64,000 nt of DNA from Marinobacter sediminum (GTDB taxonomy: Bacteria > Pseudomonadota > Gammaproteobacteria > Pseudomonadales > Oleiphilaceae). Where the stretch lies: assembly GCF_023657445.1 (NCBI RefSeq), contig NZ_JAGTWY010000001.1, forward strand, positions 1,612,001-1,676,000, in the 5' to 3' direction. The notes below the pieces were generated by a model. The model was not told the origin of the DNA, ran no database searches, and saw nothing but the letters and a program-made list of their open reading frames with translations. The position numbers and the translations under genes were made by a program. Positions 48,234 to 57,252 of the stretch are shown here, one piece after another. Positions within the stretch are counted from its first letter, which is position 1. Every line of letters starts with the position of its first letter.

Positions 48234-49499
48234 TTATGCGGAGTTGCCGGAAACAGTGTCGAACGAGGCCTGGTTGATGGCGCCCACCACAGCGTTGGCC
48301 GAGCGCACGGCGGATTCCAGCAGCGGCACGCCCTCGTAGGCCCAGGAGCCGCAGAAGAAGACTTTGCGGCCGGGCTGGCGGTGCCACAGGGCGAGGGCTT
48401 CGTGAACCCTGGCTGTCCCAGGGTGGACGACGGCGCGCTCCAGTGGCACCCGGGCGAGCACGGTGTCCGGGTCCGGTTCGAACAGTGGGTTCCAGGTCTG
48501 GAAAACAGGCTCGCTGCCGTCAAGCGTGGGCTCCACCTTGTTGACCCAGACGGTGAACATGGGTTTTTCCAGCGCTTCGTCCATCTGGAAATTCAGCGCG
48601 GCCCAGTCCTGTTTCTTCGAGGGCATGAAACGCGGGTCCTGATGGACCCAGAGTTCACCGGAGTCGAACCCGATGTTTTCCAGCATTTTCCGCTCGTCGC
48701 CAAACTGCGTGTCATCCAGAAAGCTCAGATGATTGGCCTGGGTGGCGACGATCACTCGATCGAACATACCACCCTCGCCCCGTTCGTTATGGACCCTCAC
48801 CCCTTCCTCGCCTTCTTCGACCTGTGCCACGGGGCTGCCGGAATGCAGAGGCAGGTCTCTGGCCAGGCCTTCGACCAGCGCCGAGGTACCGCCCTTGAGC
48901 CGGCAGATGTCGGAGCCAGGGAGGGTGCTGTCGAGCAGCGAGAGCAGCTGCCCCGCCGGCCAATTGAGCAGGTGTTTTTCCTCGCAGGTGCAGATGGTGG
49001 TAAGCATGGGCAGCACCAGCCCGCGCCAGAACAGCGGGTCGAAGTCATGGTGCTCGAGGATTTCGCCCAACGTGGCGTCGTTGTCCTCGCGTTCAAGCTT
49101 GCGGGTCAGGCGTTTCAGTTGCCAGATGCCCTGGCCCATGCGCAGTGCGCGGGTATCCAGGTAACGCAAGGAGCCAATAAAGGGCCAGCGGAGAATCGGC
49201 ACTTCTCCGCTGCGGAACCAGGTGTCACCACTGGTCCAGCTGCAGGAGGCGTGGAGGCCTATTTCGAAGGTGCCAACTCCCACCTCTTTGGCGAGCTGGA
49301 GCACACTGGGCCAGGCGCCAGAGCTCATCACACGCAGGGGAACATCCACCAGGCCGCCGTCCACCGTGAGGGAGTGAGCGTCCATGCCATGGCTATTGCG
49401 GGCTTCGAATACGGTGACATCGTGGCCAGCGAGACGCGCCCGATAGGCCGCCGCCAACCCCGCCATACCGCTACCAATCACCGCAATGGAATAGCTCAT
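48234..49499 (-). CDS. FAD-dependent amine-oxidase-like oxidoreductase
   Basis: Protein of 421 residues. The N-terminal dinucleotide motif IGSGMAGLAAAYRA is followed by EARNSHGMDAHSL. The C-terminal flavin motif reads VFFCGSWAYEGVPLLESAVRSANAVV. This fits the NAD(P)-binding/amine oxidase family whose members sit in lipid-modification operons (cyclopropane or furan fatty acids), but no such partner genes are present here. The gene is notably rich in GC and uses Glu-rich codons differently from nearby genes. It is a single gene; the substrate is unknown. Confidence 0.85.
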   Translation of the reverse strand: MSYSIAVIGSGMAGLAAAYRARLAGHDVTVFEARNSHGMDAHSLTVDGGLVDVPLRVMSSGAWPSVLQLAKEVGVGTFEIGLHASCSWTSGDTWFRSGEVPILRWPFIGSLRYLDTRALRMGQGIWQLKRLTRKLEREDNDATLGEILEHHDFDPLFWRGLVLPMLTTICTCEEKHLLNWPAGQLLSLLDSTLPGSDICRLKGGTSALVEGLARDLPLHSGSPVAQVEEGEEGVRVHNERGEGGMFDRVIVATQANHLSFLDDTQFGDERKMLENIGFDSGELWVHQDPRFMPSKKQDWAALNFQMDEALEKPMFTVWVNKVEPTLDGSEPVFQTWNPLFEPDPDTVLARVPLERAVVHPGTARVHEALALWHRQPGRKVFFCGSWAYEGVPLLESAVRSANAVVGAINQASFDTVSGNSA

Positions 49500-49665
49500 C
49501 CCGAACTCCTGCCTGAAATAGGGCCGAAGGGTACCAGTTTCCGGGGTTGTTAAGAATCAGCTTGCGTATCCACTGAAGAGGTTTGGTTTGGGGTGGCGCG
49601 TAGTGGCGTCCCTTGCACCCACTTGTCATGTGTATCGGGGTAGGTCCAGGCCAGGCTCATGAAGA

Positions 49666-49732
49666 AATGTGATGCGGTGACGTCATCTGAACTCGGAGGA
49701 CAAGGCTGGCCTTATGGTCTATGTTCATTCGA
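49666..49732 (+). repeat. 67-bp dispersed repeat, copy 1
   Basis: Starts AATGTGATGCGGTGAC and ends TCTATGTTCATTCGA. It matches 62041-62107 at 65 of 67 positions in the same orientation, with no similarity in the flanks. It contains a small internal hairpin (AAGGC/GCCTT). It ends 33 bases before the ATG of the cupredoxin-like gene. On the minus strand it reads as a short open stretch MNIDHKASLVLRVQM. Confidence 0.9.
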
Positions 49733-49765
49733 GGGCGTTGTCCAATCCACTCTTCAAGAAGCACA

Positions 49766-50188
49766 ATGATGACACTCAAATACTCATTCTGCGTCTCCCT
49801 CCTGGTCTGTTTGCTGGCTTCACAATCGGTTGCCGCAGATGATATTACCCGCCGCGCCACGCGTTTGGAGCCTCTTGTGCTAAACGCAGCCGATGGGTTT
49901 TCCATCAAGCGATACGAGCTGGAGGCGGGGGTCTATTACCGCTGGCGAATCCAGAGCGACGGCCTTGAGGAGTACAAATTGTTGGCGCCGGATTTTTTCC
50001 GGGAAAGCTGGGTTGACCAAGTGGTTGTTGAAGGTCTTGAAGTGAAGCCCATGGGGCTGCATGCGATTGAATTTGATGAATCCGGAGAAATGGATGTCTG
50101 GTTCGTCACTATCCGCCCCGGCACTTATCGGTTTTACATTGAAGGCCTGGAGCGCCAGGGGTTCAGTGGAGAGTTTGTTGTCAAATGA
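49766..50188 (+). CDS. Exported cupredoxin-like protein lacking metal ligands
   Basis: Protein of 140 residues. The signal peptide MMTLKYSFCVSLLVCLLASQSVA is followed by a short domain whose pattern (FSIKRYELEAGVYYRWRI, APDFFRESWVDQVVV, VWFVTIRPGTYRFYIEG, FSGEFVVK) resembles the cupredoxin beta-sandwich. The mature part has no Cys, and a His is seen only in GLHAIEF, so a normal copper site is unlikely. Two adjacent ATGs make the start uncertain by three bases. It overlaps the ankyrin gene by four bases (ATGA) and lies in the PQQ alcohol dehydrogenase region. Confidence 0.75.
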   Translation: MMTLKYSFCVSLLVCLLASQSVAADDITRRATRLEPLVLNAADGFSIKRYELEAGVYYRWRIQSDGLEEYKLLAPDFFRESWVDQVVVEGLEVKPMGLHAIEFDESGEMDVWFVTIRPGTYRFYIEGLERQGFSGEFVVK

Positions 50189-51096
50189 ATAAACAAAAAC
50201 TGTGGTTGCTGGTCTCAGCTCTGGCGATTCCGGTTCCTGCGTCGGGCCAACCCGCCAGCCTTGTCTGCGAGGCCCTGGTTCAGAGATTGGAGCAATCCGC
50301 CGCTGTCCTTGAGGGGCGCCATTTGAATGAAGCCCTGTTTCAGGGGGCCGAGGCTAAATGCGAAGGGGTTGTCGCTGATATGCTCGCCAGGGGCGCCTCG
50401 GTGGAGGCGCGCAATCGACACGGGGAGTCAGCCCTTTCGGTCGCCACGAAACGAGGGGCCATTGACGTGGCATCCTTGCTGATTTCGGCAGGGGCCGACA
50501 TCCATCATCGGGATCTTTCCGGCTCGACACCTCTTTTACTGGCCGCCGAGGCCCGCCGAACCCGGATGGTGAAGTATCTGCTTGAGGCCGGCGCAGACGT
50601 GAACACCCAAAACAAAAAGGGCGTGACCGCGCTGGCTGCCGCTGCTTTTAACGGGGACTTGCGGATGGTCAGTCTATTGCTGGATGCGGGCGCGAAACCG
50701 GACAGACCGGACGAAAGCGGTAAGGTTGCGCTGATCTATGCCGCGGGCAAGGCGGATACCCGGATTGTGTCGCAACTGCTGGCTGCGGGCGCAGATGCAG
50801 ACGGTGTCTGGGGTAACGATCTGACTCCTTTAATGTGGGCTGCCGGCCATGCCAATGATGCGCCGCGATTGGCGGCGATCGAAACCGCTGAACTGCTGCT
50901 GGAGTCCGGAGCGGACATTTCGCGCGTGGACAACCGGGGCCGCGATGCCCTGATGATTGCAGCGAGCCGGGGACACGCTCAGATGGTCCGCTTTCTTATC
51001 GGCAAAGGGGCGACAACGGACCGCAAAGACAAATCCGGCAAAAGCGCCTATGACCTTGCCACCGGTGAGGAACTACGCGCTCTCCTGGCCCGGTAA
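50185..51096 (+). CDS. Exported ankyrin-repeat protein
   Basis: Protein of 303 residues. The signal peptide is MNKQKLWLLVSALAIPVPASG. At least six ankyrin repeats follow, each of the form NRHGESALSVATKRGAIDVASLLISAGAD or close to it, ending KSGKSAYDLATGEEL. Ankyrin stacks bind other proteins, so it is probably a periplasmic adaptor. It is translationally coupled to the cupredoxin-like gene and converges on the cytochrome c gene 34 bases away. A link to the quinoprotein system is suggested only by position. Confidence 0.85.
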   Translation: MNKQKLWLLVSALAIPVPASGQPASLVCEALVQRLEQSAAVLEGRHLNEALFQGAEAKCEGVVADMLARGASVEARNRHGESALSVATKRGAIDVASLLISAGADIHHRDLSGSTPLLLAAEARRTRMVKYLLEAGADVNTQNKKGVTALAAAAFNGDLRMVSLLLDAGAKPDRPDESGKVALIYAAGKADTRIVSQLLAAGADADGVWGNDLTPLMWAAGHANDAPRLAAIETAELLLESGADISRVDNRGRDALMIAASRGHAQMVRFLIGKGATTDRKDKSGKSAYDLATGEELRALLAR

Positions 51097-51130
51097 CACC
51101 CCTGAATGCCCATTCATGCGGGGGCCTGTC

Positions 51131-51694
51131 TCAAAGGTCTCCAAGATAGCGGGCAAGCGCTTCGATCTCTTCGTCCTCAACCTTTTTCATGATGCTTATC
51201 TTGGCGGCCGCGTTGAGCCGGACTTCGTTCTTGAGATCCTTCATCGTTTGCTCAAGGTAGCCAGGCTGCTGTCCAGCTGCACGTGGAATCCGGCTATCGC
51301 CCTGCCATTCACTGTGACAGGCACTGCATTGGCCGCGTGACATCGCGCGCTGTGCCAATTGAGCATCACCCTCCTGAGCCCCGGTCTGAATTGTCGGCCA
51401 TGACTTATCCGAAAAATACTGGGCGAGCGCCTTCATCTGGCTACGATCAAACTGCGCAGCCATCGGGCTCATGATGGCGTTTGCGCGCCGCTCGGCAGCG
51501 TAATCCTTAAGCTGGGTGTACAGGTAGAAAAACTCCTGGCCGTGAATGATCGGGATTGCCGGATCTGACGGCACCCCCTCAGCACCGTGACAGGCCGCAC
51601 ACTGGCCTGCGGCTGCCTCGACATCAAATTCTGCTTCTGCATGGAGAGCCCCTGTTGCCAGGAGCGCCGCAAGTAGAACGAAAGCAATTTTCAT
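51131..51694 (-). CDS. Diheme cytochrome c (c4 type), likely electron acceptor of the PQQ dehydrogenase
   Basis: Protein of 187 residues with a signal peptide (MKIAFVLLAALLATGALHA) and two heme c sites, CAACH and CSACH, each opening one domain of a c4-like cytochrome. Met ligands are available in IMSPMAAQFD and the second domain. It should pass electrons from the quinoprotein to the respiratory chain in the periplasm. The ATG at 51694 has AGGAAA upstream. It follows the dehydrogenase gene on the same strand, with a hairpin terminator between them. Confidence 0.9.
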   Translation of the reverse strand: MKIAFVLLAALLATGALHAEAEFDVEAAAGQCAACHGAEGVPSDPAIPIIHGQEFFYLYTQLKDYAAERRANAIMSPMAAQFDRSQMKALAQYFSDKSWPTIQTGAQEGDAQLAQRAMSRGQCSACHSEWQGDSRIPRAAGQQPGYLEQTMKDLKNEVRLNAAAKISIMKKVEDEEIEALARYLGDL

Positions 51695-51712
51695 AAAGGC
51701 TTTTCCTGTCAG

Positions 51713-51740
51713 AAAAAAGAGTGGGCACATGGCCCACTCC
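51713..51740 (-). terminator. Terminator or attenuator between the PQQ dehydrogenase and cytochrome c genes
   Basis: On the minus strand GAGTGGGC pairs with GCCCACTC, followed by TTTTTT. It lies 21 bases after the dehydrogenase stop and 19 bases before the cytochrome ATG. It would lower cytochrome expression relative to the dehydrogenase rather than separate the genes fully. Confidence 0.75.
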
Positions 51741-51760
51741 TGGTTTTGCATGACGGCTGA

Positions 51761-53467
51761 TCAGTCGGCCAACGTAAAAGCAATGATGTTGTTGCCGCGC
51801 TTGTAGTTCAGCTGAGCGTTACCGCCAGCGCCCACAACAATGTATTGCTTGCCTTCCACCGTGTAGCTGGAAGGAGGTGCATTCACGCCGGCGCCGGCCT
51901 GGAAGCGCCACAGTTCTGAGCCATTCTTTGAGTCATAGGCCTTGAACAGGCCATTGCCCTCACCCGTGAACAGAAGTCCACCGGCTGTGGCCAGAACACC
52001 GCCGATCATCGGCTGGGCGGTACGAACCTGCCAGGAGATCTCACCGGTGTCGTAATCTACCGCGGTTACATTGCCCCACTGCTGTTCCTCAGGGATAACA
52101 TCAAAGGAGCCGCCAAGCCACAGCTTGCCCTCAGGATAAGGCGTTGAGCGCACGGTGTAGGTCATGGGCTGATGCAGGTTGATTGCATAGGTCAGACGTT
52201 CGGTGGGGTCGATCGCCATGGGTGACCATTCGACGCCGCCATTGGCGCCGGGCAGCATACGGGCACCGTCAGCGGTCGGAAGTGTCCACATATCCTCTTG
52301 TGGAACCATGGCCTCCGAGAACCGGATCATCGAGCAGTCACTTGCCTTATTAACGTACACGTGACCGGTTTTTCCCCCGTGCAGGATGCCTTTGACATCC
52401 TTGCCGTTGGCGTCCTTCACCGTTGTGATGATGGGCGGTGATACCGAGTCCAGATCCCAGACATCGTGCGGGATATACTGGAAGTGACAGACATATTCGC
52501 CAGTGTCCAGATTCACCGCTACCAGGCTGTCCGTGTAGAGGTTGTCGCCAGGGCGCAGGGAACCGTCCAGATCCGGGGAGGGGTTGCCGACCACGAAGTA
52601 GACCGTGTTGGTTTCAAGATCTACCGCAGGATTCTGCCAAACGCCGCCACCCAGCGTCTCATACGGGTCGCCCAATTCTTTTAGCGCCGCTTTTTCCGCG
52701 TCGATATCACGGTGCATGTCACGGCCAGTGGCGTCGTGTGTTGCCCATACACCGACCGAGTCTTCTGCAGTCGTGTTGAACGTCCAGAGCAGTTCGCCGG
52801 TTTCGGTGTCAAAGGCCTTAACGAAGCCACGGATGCCGTATTCGCCGCCATTGGTACCGATCAACACTTTTCCGTTCACGACTGAGGGCGCCATGGTTTC
52901 GGAATAACCAAACTCCGGATCGGCAATCTGGGTAGACCAGACCTGTTTTCCGGTTCTGGAATCAAGTGCGACAAGCTGGGCATCCAGCGTGCCCATGAAT
53001 ACCTTATTGCCATGGACGGCTACGCCGCGGTTGTTAGGGCCGCAGCAATACGTGGTGATCGGCCCCATGTCGTGCTTGTAGTGCCAGATTTCCTCACCGG
53101 TCCGCGCGTTAAGCGCGTAGACATGGTTGAAGGAAGTAGTGACGTACATGATGCCATTGACCACGATGGGCGAGGTTTCCAGTGAAGCGACGACTTCGGT
53201 CTGGAATATCCAGGCCGGGCGCAGCTTGCCAACGTTTTCGGTGTTGATCTGGCTCGCCGGGTAGTACCGGGTCTGCTCGTAATTACCATTGGTGTGAAGG
53301 AAGTTGTTGCCGTCGCCGGCGGCGCGAGTAAGCATGCGTTGGTCGACGTTTCGAAGGTCGCCGTAGTATGAACTGTCGGAGGTTTCCTCCTGCGCCTGCG
53401 CAGTTGCCTGAAACAGGCCTGCAAGCAACAGCATTGCCAGGGTTGCAGTGACTTTTTTAACGATCAT
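51761..53467 (-). CDS. PQQ-dependent alcohol dehydrogenase, predicted lanthanide-type
   Basis: Periplasmic quinoprotein of 568 residues with signal peptide [25 protein letters not shown]. Propeller repeats of the WxxxT type ([29 protein letters not shown]) are visible. The vicinal disulfide is Cys141-Cys142. Metal and PQQ ligands are Glu209 (NGGEYG), Asn295 (VGNPSP) and the catalytic Asp338 (HDVWDLD). Asp340, two residues further, is the extra ligand found in lanthanide-dependent XoxF and PedH enzymes, where calcium enzymes have a small residue. AGGAG precedes the ATG. There is no heme domain; the cytochrome is separate. Confidence 0.93.
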   Translation of the reverse strand: MIVKKVTATLAMLLLAGLFQATAQAQEETSDSSYYGDLRNVDQRMLTRAAGDGNNFLHTNGNYEQTRYYPASQINTENVGKLRPAWIFQTEVVASLETSPIVVNGIMYVTTSFNHVYALNARTGEEIWHYKHDMGPITTYCCGPNNRGVAVHGNKVFMGTLDAQLVALDSRTGKQVWSTQIADPEFGYSETMAPSVVNGKVLIGTNGGEYGIRGFVKAFDTETGELLWTFNTTAEDSVGVWATHDATGRDMHRDIDAEKAALKELGDPYETLGGGVWQNPAVDLETNTVYFVVGNPSPDLDGSLRPGDNLYTDSLVAVNLDTGEYVCHFQYIPHDVWDLDSVSPPIITTVKDANGKDVKGILHGGKTGHVYVNKASDCSMIRFSEAMVPQEDMWTLPTADGARMLPGANGGVEWSPMAIDPTERLTYAINLHQPMTYTVRSTPYPEGKLWLGGSFDVIPEEQQWGNVTAVDYDTGEISWQVRTAQPMIGGVLATAGGLLFTGEGNGLFKAYDSKNGSELWRFQAGAGVNAPPSSYTVEGKQYIVVGAGGNAQLNYKRGNNIIAFTLAD

Positions 53468-53655
53468 CTTTTGACTCCTTTCGTGAAAGAGCGTTGGCCA
53501 GTCCTTTTTTTTGTTCTAGCATGATTGATACTAGTTCAACTGCAGGCCGCAGCCAGCGATCGTTATAATGAAGGGGCGCAAGGACGGCGTTTTTAGGCCT
53601 GGCCGACATTTCCACTGTTAGCGTCGCGCGTTTGCGGCGCATAAAAGGAGTTTGA

Positions 53656-54627
53656 ATGAGGTGTCTGGCAAGAATATTCATGGTCGCTACCATCTTTCTG
53701 AGCCTGCCACTCACTGCGAAAACAGGGGACGTGATCGTTGCCAATGAGCGCGGCAATAGCCTTACGATACTGTCGCCTGATGCTGAAGTAATAGAAGAAA
53801 TTCCAGTGTGTGCCCGCCCAAGAGGTATGCATTTCAGCGCTGACCGGTCGGAGTTTTTCGTGGCCTGCGCCGACGACGACATGATCGCAATCTACGGTAC
53901 GGAATCCCGCAGGCTTTTGCGCCGCATTCGCGGTGTTTCCGCTCCGGAAACCTTTGATCTTCACCCCGACGGCCGTCGCCTGATCGTGTCAAACGAAGAA
54001 GATGCTCTGGCGACCGTCTATGACATTCAGACGGGCGAACTTCTCGCAGAATATGAAACGGGCGAAGAGCCGGAGGGTGTTCAGGTCACCCCCGACGGCC
54101 GCCTCGTTTTCGTCGCCTCGGAAGCAGCGAACCTTGTACATGTCATCGACCTGGAAGCCGACGAGGTTATTGCTGACATACTGGTGGATACCAGGCCTCG
54201 GCGTTTTGCGCTTACGCCCGATGGCAAGGAGTTATGGGTGTCCGCTGAACTGGCAGGGATGGTGAACATTATCGATGTGGATACGCTCAAGCTGGTTGCA
54301 GACATCCGTTTCCTCCCCACCGGGTTTCGGCCCGACCAGGTCACACCCGTGGATTTGCGAATGACCGCGGATGGAACCCGGGCCTATGCTGCGCTCGGGC
54401 GCGCCAATCATGTAGCGGTCATTGATGTGCCCAGTCGCAAGGTGATTGAGTACGTGCTGGTGGGAAACCGGGCCTGGGGTCTGGGCCTGACGGCCGACGA
54501 AAAAACCCTGTATGTGGCAAACGGCCTATCGGACGACGTCACGGTCATCGACACTGACAGGCTCAAGCCCCTGAAAACGGTGCCGGTAGGGCGCGTTCCC
54601 TATGGGGTTCTGGTCGATGATCAGTAG
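53656..54627 (+). CDS. PQQ-dependent catabolism-associated beta-propeller protein
   Basis: Periplasmic protein of 323 residues with signal peptide (ARIFMVATIFLSLPLTAKTG) and about seven YVTN-type blades (VIVANERGNSLTIL, LYVANGLSDDVTVIDT, and VAVIDVPSRKVIEYVLVG). It fits the beta-propeller family (TIGR03866) that accompanies PQQ alcohol dehydrogenase systems. Its exact role is unknown. AAAAGGAG precedes the ATG. It is divergent from the dehydrogenase with a 188-bp shared promoter region that contains TATAAT at 53564-53569, and overlaps the next gene. Confidence 0.87.
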   Translation: MRCLARIFMVATIFLSLPLTAKTGDVIVANERGNSLTILSPDAEVIEEIPVCARPRGMHFSADRSEFFVACADDDMIAIYGTESRRLLRRIRGVSAPETFDLHPDGRRLIVSNEEDALATVYDIQTGELLAEYETGEEPEGVQVTPDGRLVFVASEAANLVHVIDLEADEVIADILVDTRPRRFALTPDGKELWVSAELAGMVNIIDVDTLKLVADIRFLPTGFRPDQVTPVDLRMTADGTRAYAALGRANHVAVIDVPSRKVIEYVLVGNRAWGLGLTADEKTLYVANGLSDDVTVIDTDRLKPLKTVPVGRVPYGVLVDDQ

Positions 54628-55780
54628 ACTGCTTCTGGCTGTCGTGCTCCTGCACGTTCCTTTCGCGTTTACCAGCGAGCCGGCCCGTATTGTTTATATC
54701 GGCATTGCTAACGATGGCTTTTATGAACCGCAAACCGTCTATACCGGTTTGTCCCTGCGTGACCGAAAAAGACCCTTAGACGCGGCACAGGTGGCGCTTC
54801 GAGGTACCCGCATTCTTGAACGCGCACTGGGCTTGTCCTTTACCCTGGACGTCGAACTGATGACCCCGGATCAGTCCCCGGTAACGGCCGTGCGGGAAGC
54901 ACGTGAACGCGGAGCCCTGGCGGTACTCCTGGACCTTCCGGCAGAGGCAATGGCTGCTGTCGCAGAGTCTGAAGGCGCCGAAGGCCTGTTGTTCAATATA
55001 CGACACCGCGACGCGCGGTGGCGGGCCGAAGATTGTGCGCCGGCGCTTTTGCACACCCTGCCCTCCCACGCCATGCTCAGCGATGCCCTGGCTCAACACC
55101 TGAAATTCCATGGGTGGTCGAAAATTTTACTGCTCAGTGGCAGCGGCGATGAAAACCGTTTAAAGGCAGAGGCTGCCCGTCAGTCAGCGGTCAAGTTCGG
55201 GCTTAAGATTGTGGCTCAGCGCGAATTCAAACTCACCAACGATCCGCGCCAACGGGACTTGAGCAATGTTGCGCTGCTGACCGGCGGCGTGAGCCATGAT
55301 GTTGTCTGGCTTATCGATAGTGAGGGTGAGTTCGGCCGATACGTGCCTTATGCGACCCAATCACCGCGCCCGGTCGTGGGTTCGGAAGGTCTATCGGCCC
55401 ACGCATGGCACTGGACGCTTGAACGCTACGGTGCGCCTCAGCTCAATCAGCGTTTCCGACGCGAACACGGGCGGGACATGACCTCCGAAGATTTTGCCGC
55501 CTGGGCCGCGGTGCGTGCGGTTGTCACTGCGGTCACAGAACTGCGTGCCGCCGAGCCAACGGCCGTCGCAGACCATGTTCGTTCGGAAGCGTTTGCCATG
55601 GACATCTACAAAGGCGTTCGAGGCAGTTTTCGAACGTGGAATGGCCAACTCCGTCAGCCCATGCTGCTGGCAACACACAATGCGGTTATTGCCATCGCGC
55701 CCCTGTCAGGCTTTGAACACAGCCTTAACACGCTGGATACGCTCGGCGTGGACAAGCCCCAAAGCCTTTGCAGGCATTGA
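54617..55780 (+). CDS. ABC-type substrate-binding protein of the PQQ alcohol dehydrogenase system
   Basis: Periplasmic protein of 387 residues. The signal peptide MISRLLLAVVLLHVPFAFT leads into RIVYIGIANDGFYEP and a type I periplasmic binding fold (ERALGLSFTLDVELM, GWSKILLLSGSGDEN, VVWLIDSEGEFGRYV). It fits the binding-protein family (TIGR03863) linked to PQQ alcohol dehydrogenases. The ATG at 54617 overlaps the end of the propeller gene by 11 bases. In related clusters an ABC ATPase and permease follow; here the next gene is unrelated and on the other strand. Confidence 0.87.
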   Translation: MISRLLLAVVLLHVPFAFTSEPARIVYIGIANDGFYEPQTVYTGLSLRDRKRPLDAAQVALRGTRILERALGLSFTLDVELMTPDQSPVTAVREARERGALAVLLDLPAEAMAAVAESEGAEGLLFNIRHRDARWRAEDCAPALLHTLPSHAMLSDALAQHLKFHGWSKILLLSGSGDENRLKAEAARQSAVKFGLKIVAQREFKLTNDPRQRDLSNVALLTGGVSHDVVWLIDSEGEFGRYVPYATQSPRPVVGSEGLSAHAWHWTLERYGAPQLNQRFRREHGRDMTSEDFAAWAAVRAVVTAVTELRAAEPTAVADHVRSEAFAMDIYKGVRGSFRTWNGQLRQPMLLATHNAVIAIAPLSGFEHSLNTLDTLGVDKPQSLCRH

Positions 55781-55884
55781 TGTGTCGGCCCGAAACAGAC
55801 CAGTCAGTAACCCCAAAGGGTAGATCCCTGATCTCCAGACTGCGTTTCCTTAGGCACAACGCCGAAGGTAGCGGCGCGTAAGTA

Positions 55885-56790
55885 TTAGGTAATACTCTCT
55901 GTTAAATACTCAAGGTGCTTGCCATCAGTACCACAACAACCGCCAAGTATTTTTAGTCCGAAATCTCTATTCAATTGGACCATGAGCCTGCCCCACTCCG
56001 AAACGGATTCGGATTTAAGCTCTTTGGAACCCTCCAGCTCAGCATGGCTAAGAGAAGAGGCGTTTGCCTGCAGGCCAATTAGCCGGCCAGATGACTCTTC
56101 AGTCAGTGTTTCTGGATTCAAAAATGATGGGTAAGAACAATTAATAAAATAGCCGAGCGGATTGTTCGTGGTCTTGGCGTCCACGTATTCAATTGCCGCC
56201 GGAATCTCCGTTCCATCCAATACCCGCCCATCGGAGCCGATCACAAAGCTTATGATGTAAGGCAAACCCGTTGCTTCCATTGCCAGAGCAATTCCAGCGG
56301 CCTCCTCTACAGAAGGCAGCGTGACGGCAATCAGAAAATCAACCGCTGCGCTTGCGAGTTCATTGATCTGCCATTTGTGGAAGTCCCTCGCCTCATTAAG
56401 TGACAACCCTTCCTCGGGTAAATAGCAGTCGTTCTTACAGCCAATCAGGCCACCAATTTTAGCGGTTACTTTCCTGGATTCGTCAGCAACCAGTCCTTGC
56501 AGGAACTTTGCGGCTTCAACATTAATGTCCTGTCGCTGCGTTGAGGCTTCGACTCTTTCCCGGTTTGCCCGCCAAGTAGGTGTACAAAGTAGTATCGGTC
56601 GATCAGTAGCCGCGGCGATGCCTAAATACTCCTGATACAAGCTCCGTAACGCAGTTCTACCTTCTTCACTATGAACCAAGGGGGTGTGAACTAGATTTGC
56701 GTCCAAATCTATCCTTTCGTTGCGACGGAGCCTTTCTATGACCGCAGCCTCAGCGAGAATAAAATTATGTTCTTCCAGTAAGTCTTTCAT
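55885..56790 (-). CDS. Homocysteine S-methyltransferase family protein
   Basis: Protein of 301 residues with the Hcy-binding TIM barrel fold. The zinc-binding cysteines are visible: one in FINCSYPSFL and the pair in ILGGCCGTDGKHL. It may transfer a methyl group to homocysteine or act on another thiol. The start at 56790 leaves a shorter N terminus than classic MmuM (no early GGxGT motif, instead FILAEAAVIERLRRNE), so it could belong to a divergent subfamily. It is the last of a minus-strand series of unrelated short genes, and its codon use is more A+T rich than the core. Confidence 0.82.
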   Translation of the reverse strand: MKDLLEEHNFILAEAAVIERLRRNERIDLDANLVHTPLVHSEEGRTALRSLYQEYLGIAAATDRPILLCTPTWRANRERVEASTQRQDINVEAAKFLQGLVADESRKVTAKIGGLIGCKNDCYLPEEGLSLNEARDFHKWQINELASAAVDFLIAVTLPSVEEAAGIALAMEATGLPYIISFVIGSDGRVLDGTEIPAAIEYVDAKTTNNPLGYFINCSYPSFLNPETLTEESSGRLIGLQANASSLSHAELEGSKELKSESVSEWGRLMVQLNRDFGLKILGGCCGTDGKHLEYLTESIT

Positions 56791-56847
56791 CTGAAACTCT
56801 CAGGCTTCTTTGTCAATTATTGTCAGGGACCGCCGAGGGGACCGCCA

Positions 56848-57252
56848 TTACGTCAGGTCCTGATAAGGGTTGTAGGCTACTTCCCAGTAATGACCTTCCG
56901 GATCTTGAAAGTAACCAGAGTAACCGCCCCAGAAAACCTCTACCGCCGGTTTGATAAGTTTCGCACCTGCGGATATCGCCTGATTAAGGACAGCGTCAAC
57001 TTCTGACTTGCTTGCAACATTGTGAGCCAGCGTAATGCCAGAAAAACCGACCTGAGTGGGAACGGGTAATCCGATATCCTTAGCCAGCTCTTCCCGGGGA
57101 TAGAGCGCTAACCATGTTCCTTCCAGACTGAAAAAGGATATGTTGCCGCCTTCAAAGTCGTGCTTTGGCAGCCCGAGACCTTCGCCATAGAAACGAGTGG
57201 CCCGCTCCAGATCCTCCACGCCAAGCGTGATAATGCTGATTTTCGGTTTCAT
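56848..57252 (-). CDS. VOC (glyoxalase/dioxygenase superfamily) protein
   Basis: Protein of 134 residues with two beta-alpha-beta-beta-beta modules: ISIITLGVEDLERATRFYGEGLGLP and the end GYSGYFQDPEGHYWEVAYNPYQD. Metal ligands of the family are partly recognisable (Glu in YWEV). The substrate is unknown: such proteins include glyoxalases, fosfomycin or bleomycin resistance proteins, and extradiol dioxygenases. It is a single-domain protein of usual length, 57 bases upstream of the Hcy-methyltransferase gene on the same strand. Confidence 0.87.
   Translation of the reverse strand: MKPKISIITLGVEDLERATRFYGEGLGLPKHDFEGGNISFFSLEGTWLALYPREELAKDIGLPVPTQVGFSGITLAHNVASKSEVDAVLNQAISAGAKLIKPAVEVFWGGYSGYFQDPEGHYWEVAYNPYQDLT

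Noticed and set aside
48234..49499. FAD oxidoreductase as part of a cyclopropane or furan fatty acid operon
   Set aside because: The expected methyltransferase, DUF1365 and desaturase neighbours are absent; kept as a single oxidoreductase.
53525..53569. Full sigma-70 promoter for the propeller gene (TTGATA with TATAAT)
   Set aside because: TATAAT at 53564-53569 is good, but TTGATA is 33 bases upstream, too far; no other -35 fits at 16-18 bases.
56828..56850. Short tandem repeat GGCGGTCCC on the minus strand after the VOC gene
   Set aside because: Only two copies separated by two bases; too short to interpret.
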